Positions 55,452 through 64,000 of a DNA stretch of 64,000 bases are shown here, in pieces; position 1 is the first letter of the stretch; each line of letters begins with the position of its first letter. This stretch comes from Rhodospirillales bacterium (lineage in GTDB: Bacteria; Pseudomonadota; Alphaproteobacteria; CACIAM-22H2). The position numbers and the translations under genes are program-made. Where the stretch lies: NCBI GenBank assembly GCA_016794025.1, contig JAEUKX010000031.1, positions 1-64,000 on the forward strand. The letters are read 5' to 3'. The notes beneath the pieces are model-generated. The model had not been told where the DNA came from, did no database searches, and was given only the letters and a program-made list of their open reading frames with translations.

Positions 55452-56076
55452 CGGCCGACGCTGCCAGGGCCGCATCGACGGCCTTGCGCACTTCCTCCGA
55501 CATCGGCTCGACGCGCGAAGGCCAGGCAGCGCGCGGCATCCCGTTGCGGCCGATGAGGTACTTGAAGAAGTTCCACCGCGGCAGCGCTCCTTCGCCCAGT
55601 TCGGCCGCGAGCCACCGGTAGAACGGATGCGCCTTGGCACCGGCGACCACATTCTTCTCGGCAAGCGGGAAGGAAACGTCAAAACCCTCGCAGAACTGCT
55701 TGATCTGCGCGTTCGTGCCGGGTTCCTGACCGCCGAAATCGTCCGACGGCACACCGACCAGGACGAGCCCCTTGTCCCGGTAGGCGCGCCAGAGCGCCTC
55801 CAGCCCCTCGTACTGGGGCGTATACCCGCAGAAGGACGCCGTGTTCACGACCAGCATCGGCCGCCCGGAGAAATCCTTCAGGCGCAGCGGCGCGCCGTCG
55901 ATCGAAGTAAATTCGAAATCGAAAGCGCGCATGCCGGTCTTTCCTTTCGCCTGCGCGATCGGTCCGGCATGGGCCGTCCCGGTCAGCCGCCCCAGATAGT
56001 ACCCGCCCATCGCCACCATGAAGGCGGCTGCGGCAAAGGAGCGGCGAGGCATGTACGGCATCTCCGGTTCATCCAT
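55444..56076 (-). CDS. Glutathione peroxidase-family thiol peroxidase with N-terminal export/anchor segment
   Basis: The 210-residue protein carries the Gpx signature LVVNTASFCGYTPQYEGL with active Cys83, the second motif LVGVPSDDFGGQEPG and the C-terminal WNFFKYLIGRNG. Unlike cytoplasmic Gpx it has a hydrophobic N-terminal segment after an RR pair (PRRSFAAAAFMVAMGGYY), suggesting export or anchoring, possibly by Tat. It overlaps genes on both sides by 8 nt, between a molybdopterin oxidoreductase and a class V aminotransferase gene, pointing to an envelope oxidative-stress role. Confidence 0.88.
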   Translation of the reverse strand: MDEPEMPYMPRRSFAAAAFMVAMGGYYLGRLTGTAHAGPIAQAKGKTGMRAFDFEFTSIDGAPLRLKDFSGRPMLVVNTASFCGYTPQYEGLEALWRAYRDKGLVLVGVPSDDFGGQEPGTNAQIKQFCEGFDVSFPLAEKNVVAGAKAHPFYRWLAAELGEGALPRWNFFKYLIGRNGMPRAAWPSRVEPMSEEVRKAVDAALAASADA

Positions 56077-56731
56077 AGCGTTCCTCCGTCCACGGATCCC
56101 CGCGCATGTGATAGCCGCGGACTTCCCAGAATCCCGGCCGGTCCTCGGCGACAAACTCGATGCGCTGGAGCCACTTCGCGCTCTTCCAGAGATAGAGCTT
56201 GGGCAGGATCAGGCGAACGGGGCCGCCATGCTCGCGGCTGATCGGCTGGCCCTCCCACGAATGGGCGAGCAGCACGTCCTCGCCGGCGAAATCCGCCAGC
56301 GGCACATTCGTCGTGTAGCCGTCATAGGAATGCTGGACGACGAACCGCGCCTCCGGCCTCGGCCGGACGATTTCGCAAAGGCGTCGCGTCGGCAGCCCCC
56401 GCCAGCGATTGTCGAAGCGCGACCATGCCGTGACGCAATGGATATCCGACACGAATTCGGCGTGCGGCTCGCGGAAAAAATCGTCCCATGTCCACGCCAC
56501 CGGATTCTCGATCAACCCATCGACAGCGAGCCGCCAGTCCGACTTCGTGACAGGCGGCTGGATCCCGATGTCGAGAACCGGCCAGGTCTGTACTTCGCGC
56601 TGTCCGGGCGGAAGGCGCACGGCCGGATCGGCGGCCGTCCCAGTCAGGAGGCGGCCTTCGCCCGCCCATTTCCGCTTCGTGTCGACCAGCTTTTGCCTGA
56701 GCCGGCCGAGTGTCCCGTCATCCGACATCAC
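56069..56731 (-). CDS. Sulfite oxidase-like molybdopterin-binding oxidoreductase (YuiH type)
   Basis: The 220-residue protein is a minimal oxidoreductase molybdopterin-binding domain. The expected molybdenum ligand is Cys99 in SDIHCVTAWSRFDNRW. Supporting segments are LIENPVAWTWDDF, GYTTNVPLADFAG, and EHGGPVRLILPKLYLWKSAKWL. There is no signal peptide or MsrQ-like heme partner, so it resembles YuiH more than MsrP. It overlaps the Gpx gene by 8 nt (ATGGATGA). Substrate unknown. Confidence 0.87.
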   Translation of the reverse strand: MMSDDGTLGRLRQKLVDTKRKWAGEGRLLTGTAADPAVRLPPGQREVQTWPVLDIGIQPPVTKSDWRLAVDGLIENPVAWTWDDFFREPHAEFVSDIHCVTAWSRFDNRWRGLPTRRLCEIVRPRPEARFVVQHSYDGYTTNVPLADFAGEDVLLAHSWEGQPISREHGGPVRLILPKLYLWKSAKWLQRIEFVAEDRPGFWEVRGYHMRGDPWTEERYG

Positions 56732-56797
56732 CGCTCCCCATCGAGGGCAGTTACGCCCGCAAGCATACGACGGATCAGCCGGCCGCGGCGGAAAACG

Positions 56798-57259
56798 TCA
56801 GCGCGCCTTCAGGCTCGCGCGGATGCGCTCCAGCGCCTGCCGCGGCCCCGGCTGCTTCAGCATCTCGTCGTAGGCGTAGACGAGCAAGACAAGCACATCG
56901 CCGCCGTCCACGACCGTCGTTCCCGTGAACTCGAGTTCCTCGTCGCCGTCCTGCGCGGACCCGTTGAGGCCGTCCCCCTCGAAGTCGGCCTCGTCGAGTT
57001 CGCTGTCGATGAACGCCCGCGCGCGCGCGGCGGCGGTCGCGGCCGCACCGGCAAGCCGCGTGGCAACGATGAAGATCGTTTCCTGCGGATTGTTCGCCTC
57101 GAGCCGGTCGCCGGACACCTTTGCCGTCCACTGGTCGGGGGTCCAGATCGCGAAGCGGCCGCCGGCAACGGCATTTTCGCCCGCGAACGCCGGTACCGAG
57201 ATTGCCAACGTGAATAGGGAAAGGGCGACGGCGAAGAACAGACGTGCTGCGGCAGGCAT
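56798..57259 (-). CDS. Small secreted protein of unknown function
   Basis: The 153-residue protein has a signal peptide (MPAAARLFFAVALSLFTLAISVPAFA). The mature domain starts with GRFAIWTPDQWTAKVSGD and contains ATRLAGAAATAAARARAFIDSELDEADF and TTVVDGGDVLVLLVYA. It may be a lipid- or metal-binding beta-rich domain, but I do not recognise it. GGAG lies 6 nt before ATG 57259, which favours that start over the ATG at 57271. It stands between the ABC exporter and the molybdopterin oxidoreductase. Confidence 0.65.
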   Translation of the reverse strand: MPAAARLFFAVALSLFTLAISVPAFAGENAVAGGRFAIWTPDQWTAKVSGDRLEANNPQETIFIVATRLAGAAATAAARARAFIDSELDEADFEGDGLNGSAQDGDEELEFTGTTVVDGGDVLVLLVYAYDEMLKQPGPRQALERIRASLKAR

Positions 57260-57331
57260 TTCAGGCTCCATTGTTGGATATCGACGTGGATTCTACATTC
57301 GCGCGCAGGCAGCTTCCATAACGCGCGTGTT

Positions 57332-59200
57332 TCAGTCGCTGCCCTGTCGCCAGAGACGGCGGTAGGACCCTGCGACGGCAACCAGTTCGGCATGCGTCCC
57401 CGTTTGCACCAGACGCCCCTCGGCCATCACGAGAATCCGGTCGTACGCGGATACCGAGGCGAGGTCGTGCGCGATGCTGACGATGGTCCTGTCGCGCGCG
57501 ATGCCGGCGAGTGTCGCGTGGATTTCCTTGCGCGTAAGGGCGTCAAGCGCCGACGTCGCCTCGTCGAGAAGCAGGATCGCTGGGTTGCGGATGATGGCAC
57601 GCGCGATCCCGACGCGCTGGCGCTGGCCCTGGGAAAGCGTGTCGCCGCGCTCGCCAACAACCGTGTCGTACCGGTCGGGCAGCGACTTCACGAAACGATG
57701 GAGCCCGGCGCCCTTGGCCGCTGCGACAATCTCGGCCTTGGTCGCCTCGGGATGACCGAGGCGGATGTTCTCGCCGATTGATGTGCCGAACAGCACGGTC
57801 TCCTGAAAGACCGCGCCCATCATCGCGCGCGCGCCATCACCCCGGAGACCGGCAAGATCCGCACCGTCGATCAGGATCCGGCCTGCATCGGGCCGGTAAA
57901 GGCCGAGCAGCAGCAGGAGCAGCGTCGACTTTCCCGAACCGCTCTCGCCCACGATCGCCACGCGCGAGCCGGCCGGAATCGTAAACGACACATCGCGTAC
58001 GCCGCCACCCTCGCCTTCATAGGCGTAGGAGACGTTCTCGAAACGGATCTCGCGCGCGAACGGGGCAGGTGGAAGCGCGCCGGGTGCATCGTCCGGTGCG
58101 TCGGGCGCCGCGCGGAATTCGTCGATATGGCGAAGGGCGGCAGCACCCGCAACCACTTCGGGCAGGAACTGCGCGACATGGACCGTGTTGTAGCTGAGCT
58201 CCCAGAACACCGCCTCGAACGCAATGAACGTTCCCACGCTGATGTACTCCTCGAACGTCAGCACGGCGCCGACCCCGAAGACGACAAGATGCAGGAGCAG
58301 AACGCCAAGCGACGCCGAACGTTCGAGTAGCGCGTCGAGGAAGCGGACGCGGCGCGCGGCGCGCCGGACTTCGAGGTTGCGCTGCGCGTACCAGCGCCGG
58401 ACACGCCGTTGAAGTGCAAAGGCCCGTACGACCTTCTGCGCGCCGATCGCTTCGCCCGCCGTCGCAAGCGCATCGGCAAGGCTGCGCTTGAGCGCATAGC
58501 CGGCCGCCACCGCACGCGGCGCGACCAATCTCGGCCCCAGCAGCGTGAGCGGGAAGATCGCCATCGAGATCGCGGCCATTTCTGGCGAAAGCCAGAAGAG
58601 CAGCGCGACGGCTCCGGCCAGCTCGACAAACGGAAGCACGCCCCAGTCGACGGCGTGCATCACGACCTCGTCGATCGTGCCCACGTCGTTGGAAAGCCGC
58701 GACATGATGCGGCCGGACCGGGTTCGGTCGATATAGCCAAGGCCCGTGCGCTGGACGCGGTCGAATATCTCCTGCCGGATGCGCGCCATTGCCTCGGCGC
58801 CAAGCCGCGCATTCAGCCATTCACCTGCAACCATCGTGACTGCCGCAACGACTCCGAGCCCAGCAAGAAGCCCGAGCAGGACGGCCAGCGTTTCCCACCG
58901 CTCGTCGTCGAGAACCGAATCGACGAGATACTTGAGCGACAGCGGAAAGGCGACATTGAAGGCCGCTTCCGCGACAACGCACAGCCCCAGAAGCGAAAGC
59001 GCGCGCGGCCGACGGAGCACGTAGGGCGCAAGAAACCGGCCCAACCCCGAAATCGCGGCACGCGCATCGGCAAACGTGAAATTCAGTCGCTCGGCCTCGG
59101 ACGGTTCGTCGTCATCCTCCTCGTCCGCATCCTCCGATGCGTCATCGTCGGCATCGTCGAGTTCGTCGTCGTCCTCGGGATCGTCGGGCTTCGTTTCCAT
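57332..59200 (-). CDS. ABC exporter, fused membrane and ATPase domains (MsbA/BmrA-like)
   Basis: The 622-residue half-transporter begins with a strongly acidic cytoplasmic stretch (residues 2-40, mostly Asp and Glu). Six membrane helices (about 60-340) and an ATPase domain follow, with GESGSGKST, LSQGQRQRVGIARA, ILLLDEATSALD and SIAHDLASV. It would work as a homodimer, exporting a lipid or other hydrophobic compound. It lies 6 nt downstream of the oxidase-methyltransferase fusion gene, so it may export that enzyme's product. Substrate unknown. Confidence 0.92.
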   Translation of the reverse strand: METKPDDPEDDDELDDADDDASEDADEEDDDEPSEAERLNFTFADARAAISGLGRFLAPYVLRRPRALSLLGLCVVAEAAFNVAFPLSLKYLVDSVLDDERWETLAVLLGLLAGLGVVAAVTMVAGEWLNARLGAEAMARIRQEIFDRVQRTGLGYIDRTRSGRIMSRLSNDVGTIDEVVMHAVDWGVLPFVELAGAVALLFWLSPEMAAISMAIFPLTLLGPRLVAPRAVAAGYALKRSLADALATAGEAIGAQKVVRAFALQRRVRRWYAQRNLEVRRAARRVRFLDALLERSASLGVLLLHLVVFGVGAVLTFEEYISVGTFIAFEAVFWELSYNTVHVAQFLPEVVAGAAALRHIDEFRAAPDAPDDAPGALPPAPFAREIRFENVSYAYEGEGGGVRDVSFTIPAGSRVAIVGESGSGKSTLLLLLLGLYRPDAGRILIDGADLAGLRGDGARAMMGAVFQETVLFGTSIGENIRLGHPEATKAEIVAAAKGAGLHRFVKSLPDRYDTVVGERGDTLSQGQRQRVGIARAIIRNPAILLLDEATSALDALTRKEIHATLAGIARDRTIVSIAHDLASVSAYDRILVMAEGRLVQTGTHAELVAVAGSYRRLWRQGSD

Positions 59201-59206
59201 CGGGCG

Positions 59207-61249
59207 TCAATCCTCGACGGGCGTGAAGAAGCAATAGCGCAGGCTTTCCGCGTCCTCGAACCAGCCTTCCGGACCAAAGCCGGCGGCAACGACCGTCGCC
59301 CACAGCCGATCGAGCAGCCGGCCGCCAGGCACCGACGGTTCGAAGCCGGCGTCCCGGAAATGCTCAACCCATTCCCAGTACCCGCGCAGGCGCGGGATCC
59401 CGTCGGCAAGCCGATAGCGTTCGACGTTGTGGAAGGCCAGTTCTGCCGTGACCGACCCGAAGAACAGGCCGCGGCGCGTCACCCGCCGGAGTTCCGCCAG
59501 CGCATCCGGAAGATCGCGATCGCCGACATGCGCCAGACATGTCTCGTGGACGATGTCGAAGGCGCCGTCCGCGAACGGCAGATCCCGAACGTCGCCGAGC
59601 GTGTTCCACCGTCTCAGCCGTGCCGGCGTGCGCGCATGGATCGCGCGATTGTTCTCGATCCCCCGCGCGTCGAGCCCTTCGGCGCGGAAGCCGGCAACGC
59701 CGAGCCCGCAGGCAGAGCCTGCGTCAAGCAGGCGGAACGGCGTACGCAGTCGCCAGACGGCACGCATCAGGCGCGTGGCCGTCCGCGGATCGAGGAACCT
59801 CGATTGCGCCTGCTCGTACGGGCCAAGCCCGCGATAATCGGCAAAGTGCGCGGCGTTGATCCGTTTCGCCGGCAGTTCGCGACGGCTCAACCGCACGATC
59901 GGATCGAGCGCCAGGTCGCTTGCGGCATCGGCGGAGTCGAGAACGGCATTCACCGTCGAATCAAAGATGTAGTCTCCGACGACGTACAGACCCGGATGCG
60001 CGTCCGGTTCAGGCATGTGGTTTTCATGCAGCGCTCGATCCGCCTTGCCGCCCGGCACCGCGTTGACCGAGGCGAGCCAACGATGGACGGCCGCCTCGCG
60101 CCGCAGCGATGCCCCGTGCCGCAGACCCTCGGGCAGCGAGGCAAGCGTCCGCGCAACGATCGTCTCGTCGTCGAGATTGGCAAGCTCTAGCGCGGCGTTT
60201 CCGGCGATCAGCCAACCCAGCACGTTCCTGCCGCCGTCCGACTGCGGGTTCTCGTCATAGATGCAGCACCCGCCGAAAGCGTCGCTGATCCACCAGTCGT
60301 CACGGATTGTCGCGCGCCAGAAGGGCTGCTCGAACAGCACCGACACGCGAATATAGTGCCCCGGCCTGTCGAAATAGGCGATATGGCGCATCATCGCCGC
60401 TTCGAGCACACCACCGCCCCATTCGACCTGCGAAAGCGCCGAAAGCGGCAGCGCGACGATCAGCGCGTCGAACTGGAATTCGGTCGGACCGGCGGCCTCG
60501 ATCGCAGCGACGTGGTATCTCCCGTCCGGGCCGCGCCCGATGCGGGTCGCACGCGCGCCGGTGACGATCTCGACCCCGCCTTTCGCGCGTAGATCGTCGG
60601 CGAGCGCGTCGGCGAGGCGCGCCACGCCGCCGTCGACCTTGCGCAGATCGATATATCCGCGAACATCCATCAGCACGTTGCGCACGGCATTGAGCGCGTT
60701 CGTCTTGTGCCAGGGCACGGCAATGTCGCTGTGGGCCGCCACACGCAGGATGCGGCGCGCGGCGGGGTCGCGGACATGCTCGAAAAGATAGGCCTGCGCG
60801 TTCTTCCGCGCGAGCCCGCGCGCGGCAGGCGAGTCCGCCCTTCCGTCATAATAATCGGCCGGCGATATCGCCTTGGCGCAGCGCCGGCGGAACGCGTCGA
60901 TCTGCCGGCGCGTCTCGGGGCCGAAGGCATCCCCGATCGCGGCCGCTCCCGACAGAACATGACCGTCGACGACGAGCGTGCGCGAACCGATCGACCGGCT
61001 TGTGAGACCGCACGCCGCCACGAGATCCGCAAGCGGATCAGGGCCAAGTGCCGAATAGTCGTAAATCTCGGCGACCCCTGCGGCATAAGGCGTTCCGTCA
61101 GCCGCGAACCGGCCGTCGACGAGCTTGCCACCCGTTTGCGCCTGCGCCTCGATCACCCGGATCCGTACCGCGCCCGCCGTCTTGTCGCGCAGGAGCCGGG
61201 CGGCCATGAGGCCGCCGGGCCCGCCCCCGACGATTCCAATCTCGATCAT
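59207..61249 (-). CDS. Fusion of FAD-dependent amine oxidase and SAM methyltransferase
   Basis: The 680-residue protein starts with the FAD dinucleotide motif EIGIVGGGPGGLMAARLL. It continues through a flavin amine oxidase/protoporphyrinogen oxidase-like fold. That fold ends near residue 440 with the FAD-contacting segment GLYVVGDYIFDSTVNAVLDSAD. After a linker (RLSRRELPAKRINAAHFADYRG), a class I methyltransferase begins at about residue 505 with LLDAGSACGLGVAGFRAEG. It includes LGDVRDLPFADGAFDIVHE and a C-terminal tail. The two activities in one chain suggest oxidation and methylation of the same small molecule, not identifiable here. An ABC exporter gene follows 6 nt on. Confidence 0.85.
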   Translation of the reverse strand: MIEIGIVGGGPGGLMAARLLRDKTAGAVRIRVIEAQAQTGGKLVDGRFAADGTPYAAGVAEIYDYSALGPDPLADLVAACGLTSRSIGSRTLVVDGHVLSGAAAIGDAFGPETRRQIDAFRRRCAKAISPADYYDGRADSPAARGLARKNAQAYLFEHVRDPAARRILRVAAHSDIAVPWHKTNALNAVRNVLMDVRGYIDLRKVDGGVARLADALADDLRAKGGVEIVTGARATRIGRGPDGRYHVAAIEAAGPTEFQFDALIVALPLSALSQVEWGGGVLEAAMMRHIAYFDRPGHYIRVSVLFEQPFWRATIRDDWWISDAFGGCCIYDENPQSDGGRNVLGWLIAGNAALELANLDDETIVARTLASLPEGLRHGASLRREAAVHRWLASVNAVPGGKADRALHENHMPEPDAHPGLYVVGDYIFDSTVNAVLDSADAASDLALDPIVRLSRRELPAKRINAAHFADYRGLGPYEQAQSRFLDPRTATRLMRAVWRLRTPFRLLDAGSACGLGVAGFRAEGLDARGIENNRAIHARTPARLRRWNTLGDVRDLPFADGAFDIVHETCLAHVGDRDLPDALAELRRVTRRGLFFGSVTAELAFHNVERYRLADGIPRLRGYWEWVEHFRDAGFEPSVPGGRLLDRLWATVVAAGFGPEGWFEDAESLRYCFFTPVED

Positions 61250-61377
61250 GCGTCCTGTTGCCCGAGGCGCACCGTCGCCCTCCGGCGTCCTGCTGTAATG
61301 ATGTTACGGACATCGACCCCGAGTCGGGCCCGCGCGGGCGCCTCATTACTCCCAAATCGCGGCGCGAGAAAGGCGTC

Positions 61378-62166
61378 TTAACGCCACCGCAGGAGATGCC
61401 GCTCAAGCCGGCCAAGTCCCGCCCCCAGCATCAGGCCGAGCAGCGAGATCAGCAACACGCCGGCGAGCAGCTGGTCGGTCAGCATCAGGTTGCCGGCCTG
61501 CAGGACAAAGGCGCCGATCCCGTACTGGGCGCCGATCATCTCGGCCGAAACAAGCAGGATCAGCGCGATCGACGTGCTGATCCTGAAGCCGGCGAGGATG
61601 CCGGGCAGCGCACCCGGCAGCACGATCTTGCGCAGCACGTCGCCTGCCGGCAGGCCGAAACTCTGCGCCATTCGGATGAGGTTTCGAGGCACCGCGTCGA
61701 TCGCGGTGTAGGCGGCAATTGCCGTCGGGAAGAAGACGCCCAGCGCGATCGTCGCGATCTTCGAGGCCTCGCCGATCCCCAGCCAGAGGATCAGCAGCGG
61801 CAGCAGCGATATCTTGGGGATCGGGAAAAGAGCCGAAACGAATGGCACCCCGACCGCACGTCCGAGAGACCACACCCCCATGAGCAGGCCCGCCGCGAGC
61901 CCCGCCGCCGTGCCAAGGCACCAGCCGCCTGCCAGCCGGACGAGGCTCTGCGAGACGTGCTGCCAGAGCGTGCCGGCTCGCCAGAGATCCCCAAGTGCGG
62001 CGACAATGGTGCTGGGTGCCGGCAGGAATATCGGCGAGACAAGACCCCGGCGGACCGCGAGTTCCCAGATCGCAAGAAGCACGGCGAAGCCGATTGCCGC
62101 CGCATAGCGGACAGGCATCGGCGAAAATCCGCCGCCGCGGAATGGCACGGGCCGCCGGTCATCCAT
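61378..62166 (-). CDS. ABC importer permease (SsuC/TauC/NMT1 type)
   Basis: The 262-residue six-helix permease has the EAA motif region AQSFGLPAGDVLRKIVLPGALPGILAGFRIS, typical of the nitrate/sulfonate/taurine importer family. It overlaps the ATPase gene by 8 nt (ATGGATGA). ATG 62166 (MDDRRPVPF) follows the ATPase; longer upstream frames are not family-like. A 128-nt gap with a GCCCGCGCGGGC palindrome (61328-61339) follows before the next gene. Confidence 0.9.
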   Translation of the reverse strand: MDDRRPVPFRGGGFSPMPVRYAAAIGFAVLLAIWELAVRRGLVSPIFLPAPSTIVAALGDLWRAGTLWQHVSQSLVRLAGGWCLGTAAGLAAGLLMGVWSLGRAVGVPFVSALFPIPKISLLPLLILWLGIGEASKIATIALGVFFPTAIAAYTAIDAVPRNLIRMAQSFGLPAGDVLRKIVLPGALPGILAGFRISTSIALILLVSAEMIGAQYGIGAFVLQAGNLMLTDQLLAGVLLISLLGLMLGAGLGRLERHLLRWR

Positions 62167-62932
62167 GTGCGATCTCGCGTTCGGCATCGATTGCTTCCTC
62201 GCGCACGGCCGCCCACAGCCGGTCCGCAAGAATGGACATTTCCCGCGCGGCGGCGGAGGCGGCGCGTTCGGCCTGCGGAATGCCGACCGCGACGATCTGC
62301 TTGATCCGCCCGGGCCGACGCGACAGGACGCAGATCCGGTCGGCCAGCCGCAGCGCTTCATGAAGGTTGTGCGTGACGTAGACGGACGTCGTGCGTGCAG
62401 CCAGCCAGAGCGCGAGAAAATCCTCCATCAGCAGCTCGCGTGTCTGCGCGTCGAGCGCGGACAGCGGCTCGTCCATCAGCAGGATCGCCGGCGAGACCGC
62501 GAGTGCCCGCGCGATGCCCACCCGCTGGCGCATGCCGCCGGAGAGCTGTTTGGGGAATGCATCACGAAACTCGCCAAGCCCGGTGCGCGCGAGCGCGTCG
62601 GCAACACGCGCCTCGCGCTCGCGCGCATCCAGCGGATGGTGTTCGAGCGCCAGCGACACGTTTGCGGCGACGCTGCGCCACGGCAGCAGCGCGAAATCCT
62701 GGAAGACGTACGTGATCGGGTTGAGCGACCCGGCAGGAGCCGTGCCCTCGAAATAGACGCGGCCCGCCGCCGGCTCGACGAGACCGCCCATTATCCCCAG
62801 CAGGGTCGATTTTCCGCAACCCGATGGCCCGACGACGGCAACACACTCGCCGTCCGCCACGGTCAGACCGATTCCGTCGAGAACGTCGAGCGAGCCGTAG
62901 CGGTGCCCGACGCTTTCGCAGACGAGGCGCAC
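62159..62932 (-). CDS. ABC importer ATP-binding protein (SsuB/TauB type)
   Basis: The 257-residue ATPase carries [49 protein letters not shown] and VTHNLHEA, the pattern of sulfonate/nitrate/taurine importers. It couples to the permease encoded next and follows the binding-protein gene by 1 nt. Confidence 0.92.
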   Translation of the reverse strand: MRLVCESVGHRYGSLDVLDGIGLTVADGECVAVVGPSGCGKSTLLGIMGGLVEPAAGRVYFEGTAPAGSLNPITYVFQDFALLPWRSVAANVSLALEHHPLDAREREARVADALARTGLGEFRDAFPKQLSGGMRQRVGIARALAVSPAILLMDEPLSALDAQTRELLMEDFLALWLAARTTSVYVTHNLHEALRLADRICVLSRRPGRIKQIVAVGIPQAERAASAAAREMSILADRLWAAVREEAIDAEREIAHG

Positions 62933-62933
62933 C

Positions 62934-63965
62934 TCAGTTCTTCGGGACGTTCAGATGGCCGCGCACGAACGAGAGGTCGACGATTTCCTTGCCGGTCACG
63001 TCCTTGCCGACGAGACCCGCCTGCTGCCAGAAGGCAATCTGGTTGTAGATGTCGCCGACATCCAGACGGCCCAGCGCGTCCACGAACGGCAGGCCAACCG
63101 CAACCAGCTCGGGCGCCTGCTGGACGGCGCGTGCCACGACCCCGATCGTTTCCGCGAAGTTCGTCCCGCGAACCTCGTTGCCGGCCGCATCGCGCTGGTT
63201 GAAGGCCGCATTGAAGTCGGACGTGCCGCGCAGGTAGCCGCGCACGAACCGCTCGACGACATCGCGCTTTTCCGCGATCGCGCGCGGACTCGTGAACAGT
63301 GCACCGAGCTGCCAGGGCGTCTCGTCACCTGCCCATGCGAGGATTCGGCCGGATCCGTCGGCCGTCAGCGCACGCGCAAGCGTCACGGGCGCCAGGATCG
63401 CATCCACCTGTCCACCCTTGAACGCCGCCTGCATATTGGGAAGCGTCTGGAGCGGCACGAGCGTGACGGCAGACAGATCGAAGCCGTATTTCTTCGCGAG
63501 CAGTCCCAGTTCGTAGTGGAAGGTGGAGCCCGTCGTCGTAATGCCCACGCGCTTGCCCGCGAAGTCGCGGACCGAGCGGAAGCCCTTTTCGTAGGCCGCG
63601 TTCGTGACCATGTAGGCGACCAGCGGAAAGCCCTTCGCCTCGCGGCTCTGCGAGGCGACGATCTTCAGCGCCCCCTTGCCCGCGAGATTGAAGAAGGAGG
63701 CGGTCAGGCCGGTCACGCCGAATTCGGTGTCGCCCGACGTGACCGCAACAGGCACCTGCTGGGCGGCAGTGAAGAACTTCAGCTCGACATCAAGACCGGC
63801 CTCGCGCCAGTAGCCGCGTTCGGCGGCGATGAAAACCGGACCGGAAGACGACAGCCGGAGGACGCCGACCGACGTTTTGCGCAGCGTCTGCGCGCGAAGG
63901 ACGGAGGGCGCGGAAAGGGCGGCGAGCGCTCCGGCAACGGCGGCGCGACGCGACAGGCGGATCAT
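62934..63965 (-). CDS. ABC importer substrate-binding protein (SsuA/NMT1-like)
   Basis: The 343-residue protein has a twin-arginine-like signal (MIRLSRRAAVAGALAALSAPSVLRAQ). It continues in NMT1/SsuA style: GPVFIAAERGYWREAGLDVELKFF, GDTEFGVTGLTASFFNLAG, AGKRVGITTTGSTFHYELGLLAKK, FKGGQVDAILAPVTLARAL. The ligand (sulfonate, nitrate, pyrimidine precursor or other) cannot be told. I prefer ATG 63965, 9 nt after GAGGG, to an earlier TTG at 63986. It heads the three-gene importer operon. Confidence 0.9.
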   Translation of the reverse strand: MIRLSRRAAVAGALAALSAPSVLRAQTLRKTSVGVLRLSSSGPVFIAAERGYWREAGLDVELKFFTAAQQVPVAVTSGDTEFGVTGLTASFFNLAGKGALKIVASQSREAKGFPLVAYMVTNAAYEKGFRSVRDFAGKRVGITTTGSTFHYELGLLAKKYGFDLSAVTLVPLQTLPNMQAAFKGGQVDAILAPVTLARALTADGSGRILAWAGDETPWQLGALFTSPRAIAEKRDVVERFVRGYLRGTSDFNAAFNQRDAAGNEVRGTNFAETIGVVARAVQQAPELVAVGLPFVDALGRLDVGDIYNQIAFWQQAGLVGKDVTGKEIVDLSFVRGHLNVPKN

Positions 63966-64000
63966 GGCGGGCATCCCTCGTGGCAATGACGGGCCGGATT

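Noticed and set aside
61328-61339. GCCCGCGCGGGC palindrome between the importer and the fusion gene
   Set aside because: A 12-nt GC palindrome is easily met by chance in such sequence and has no T tract or repeat partner.

Overview
The window is a dense, very GC-rich chromosomal segment from an alphaproteobacterium, most likely of the Rhodospirillales type. The evidence is the aroA-cmk-rpsA-sppA-ihfB order, a RegB/RegA (PrrBA, ActSR) redox pair, CobN/CobW-style cobalamin genes, an intracellular PHB depolymerase, and a palindromic intergenic repeat of the CCCGGG-rich type common in alphaproteobacteria. I see no rRNA, tRNA, CRISPR array, insertion sequence or prophage. Genes are tightly packed, with many 1-8 nt overlaps, and no gene-free stretch exceeds about 320 nt.

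Layout. 0-8.4 kb is housekeeping: the 3' part of aroA, then cmk, rpsA with a strong terminator, sppA, ihfB, a LapA-like protein, an ornithine cyclodeaminase-family enzyme, a two-domain cold-shock protein with an RGG-like linker (long leader and a candidate leader ORF), and rlmJ. 8.5-11 kb holds a DUF2336 protein and a degenerate EAL-like protein. 11-15.7 kb is an envelope-polysaccharide group: UDP-xylose synthase, an anchored unknown, a polyprenyl-phosphate hexose-1-P transferase and a GT-C-like membrane protein. 15.7-20.1 kb has the RegA/RegB-type pair, a divergent ABC-2 transporter and a LysR regulator.

20.3-44.6 kb is a large cobalamin region. It has cobT, cobS and cobC; then a B12 riboswitch leading cobU-cobW-cobN-cobO-cobQ; cbiB on the other strand; cbiX-cobH-cobL-cobI-cbiG/cobJ-cobM; minus-strand cbiD-cobK followed by an ankyrin protein and an M20 amidohydrolase; and cobA-lipoprotein-cobB. 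The set mixes early-cobalt (anaerobic) markers (CbiX, CbiD, CbiG) with the late-cobalt chelatase subunit CobN. No cobG, cobZ or cobF is visible here.

44.6-53.6 kb has phaZ, an EamA exporter, an endonuclease/exonuclease/phosphatase-family enzyme, and a glycerol-3-phosphate set read on the minus strand as glpK-ugpB-ugpA-ugpE-ugpC with a Pho-box-like site. 53.7-64 kb has a LysE exporter, an overlapping molybdopterin oxidoreductase/Gpx/class V aminotransferase trio, a small secreted unknown, an ABC exporter next to a flavin amine oxidase-methyltransferase fusion, and an SsuABC/NMT1-type importer.

The points most worth a second look are the oxidase-methyltransferase fusion with its exporter, the mixed cobalamin pathway, and the cold-shock leader ORF that overlaps the csp start.
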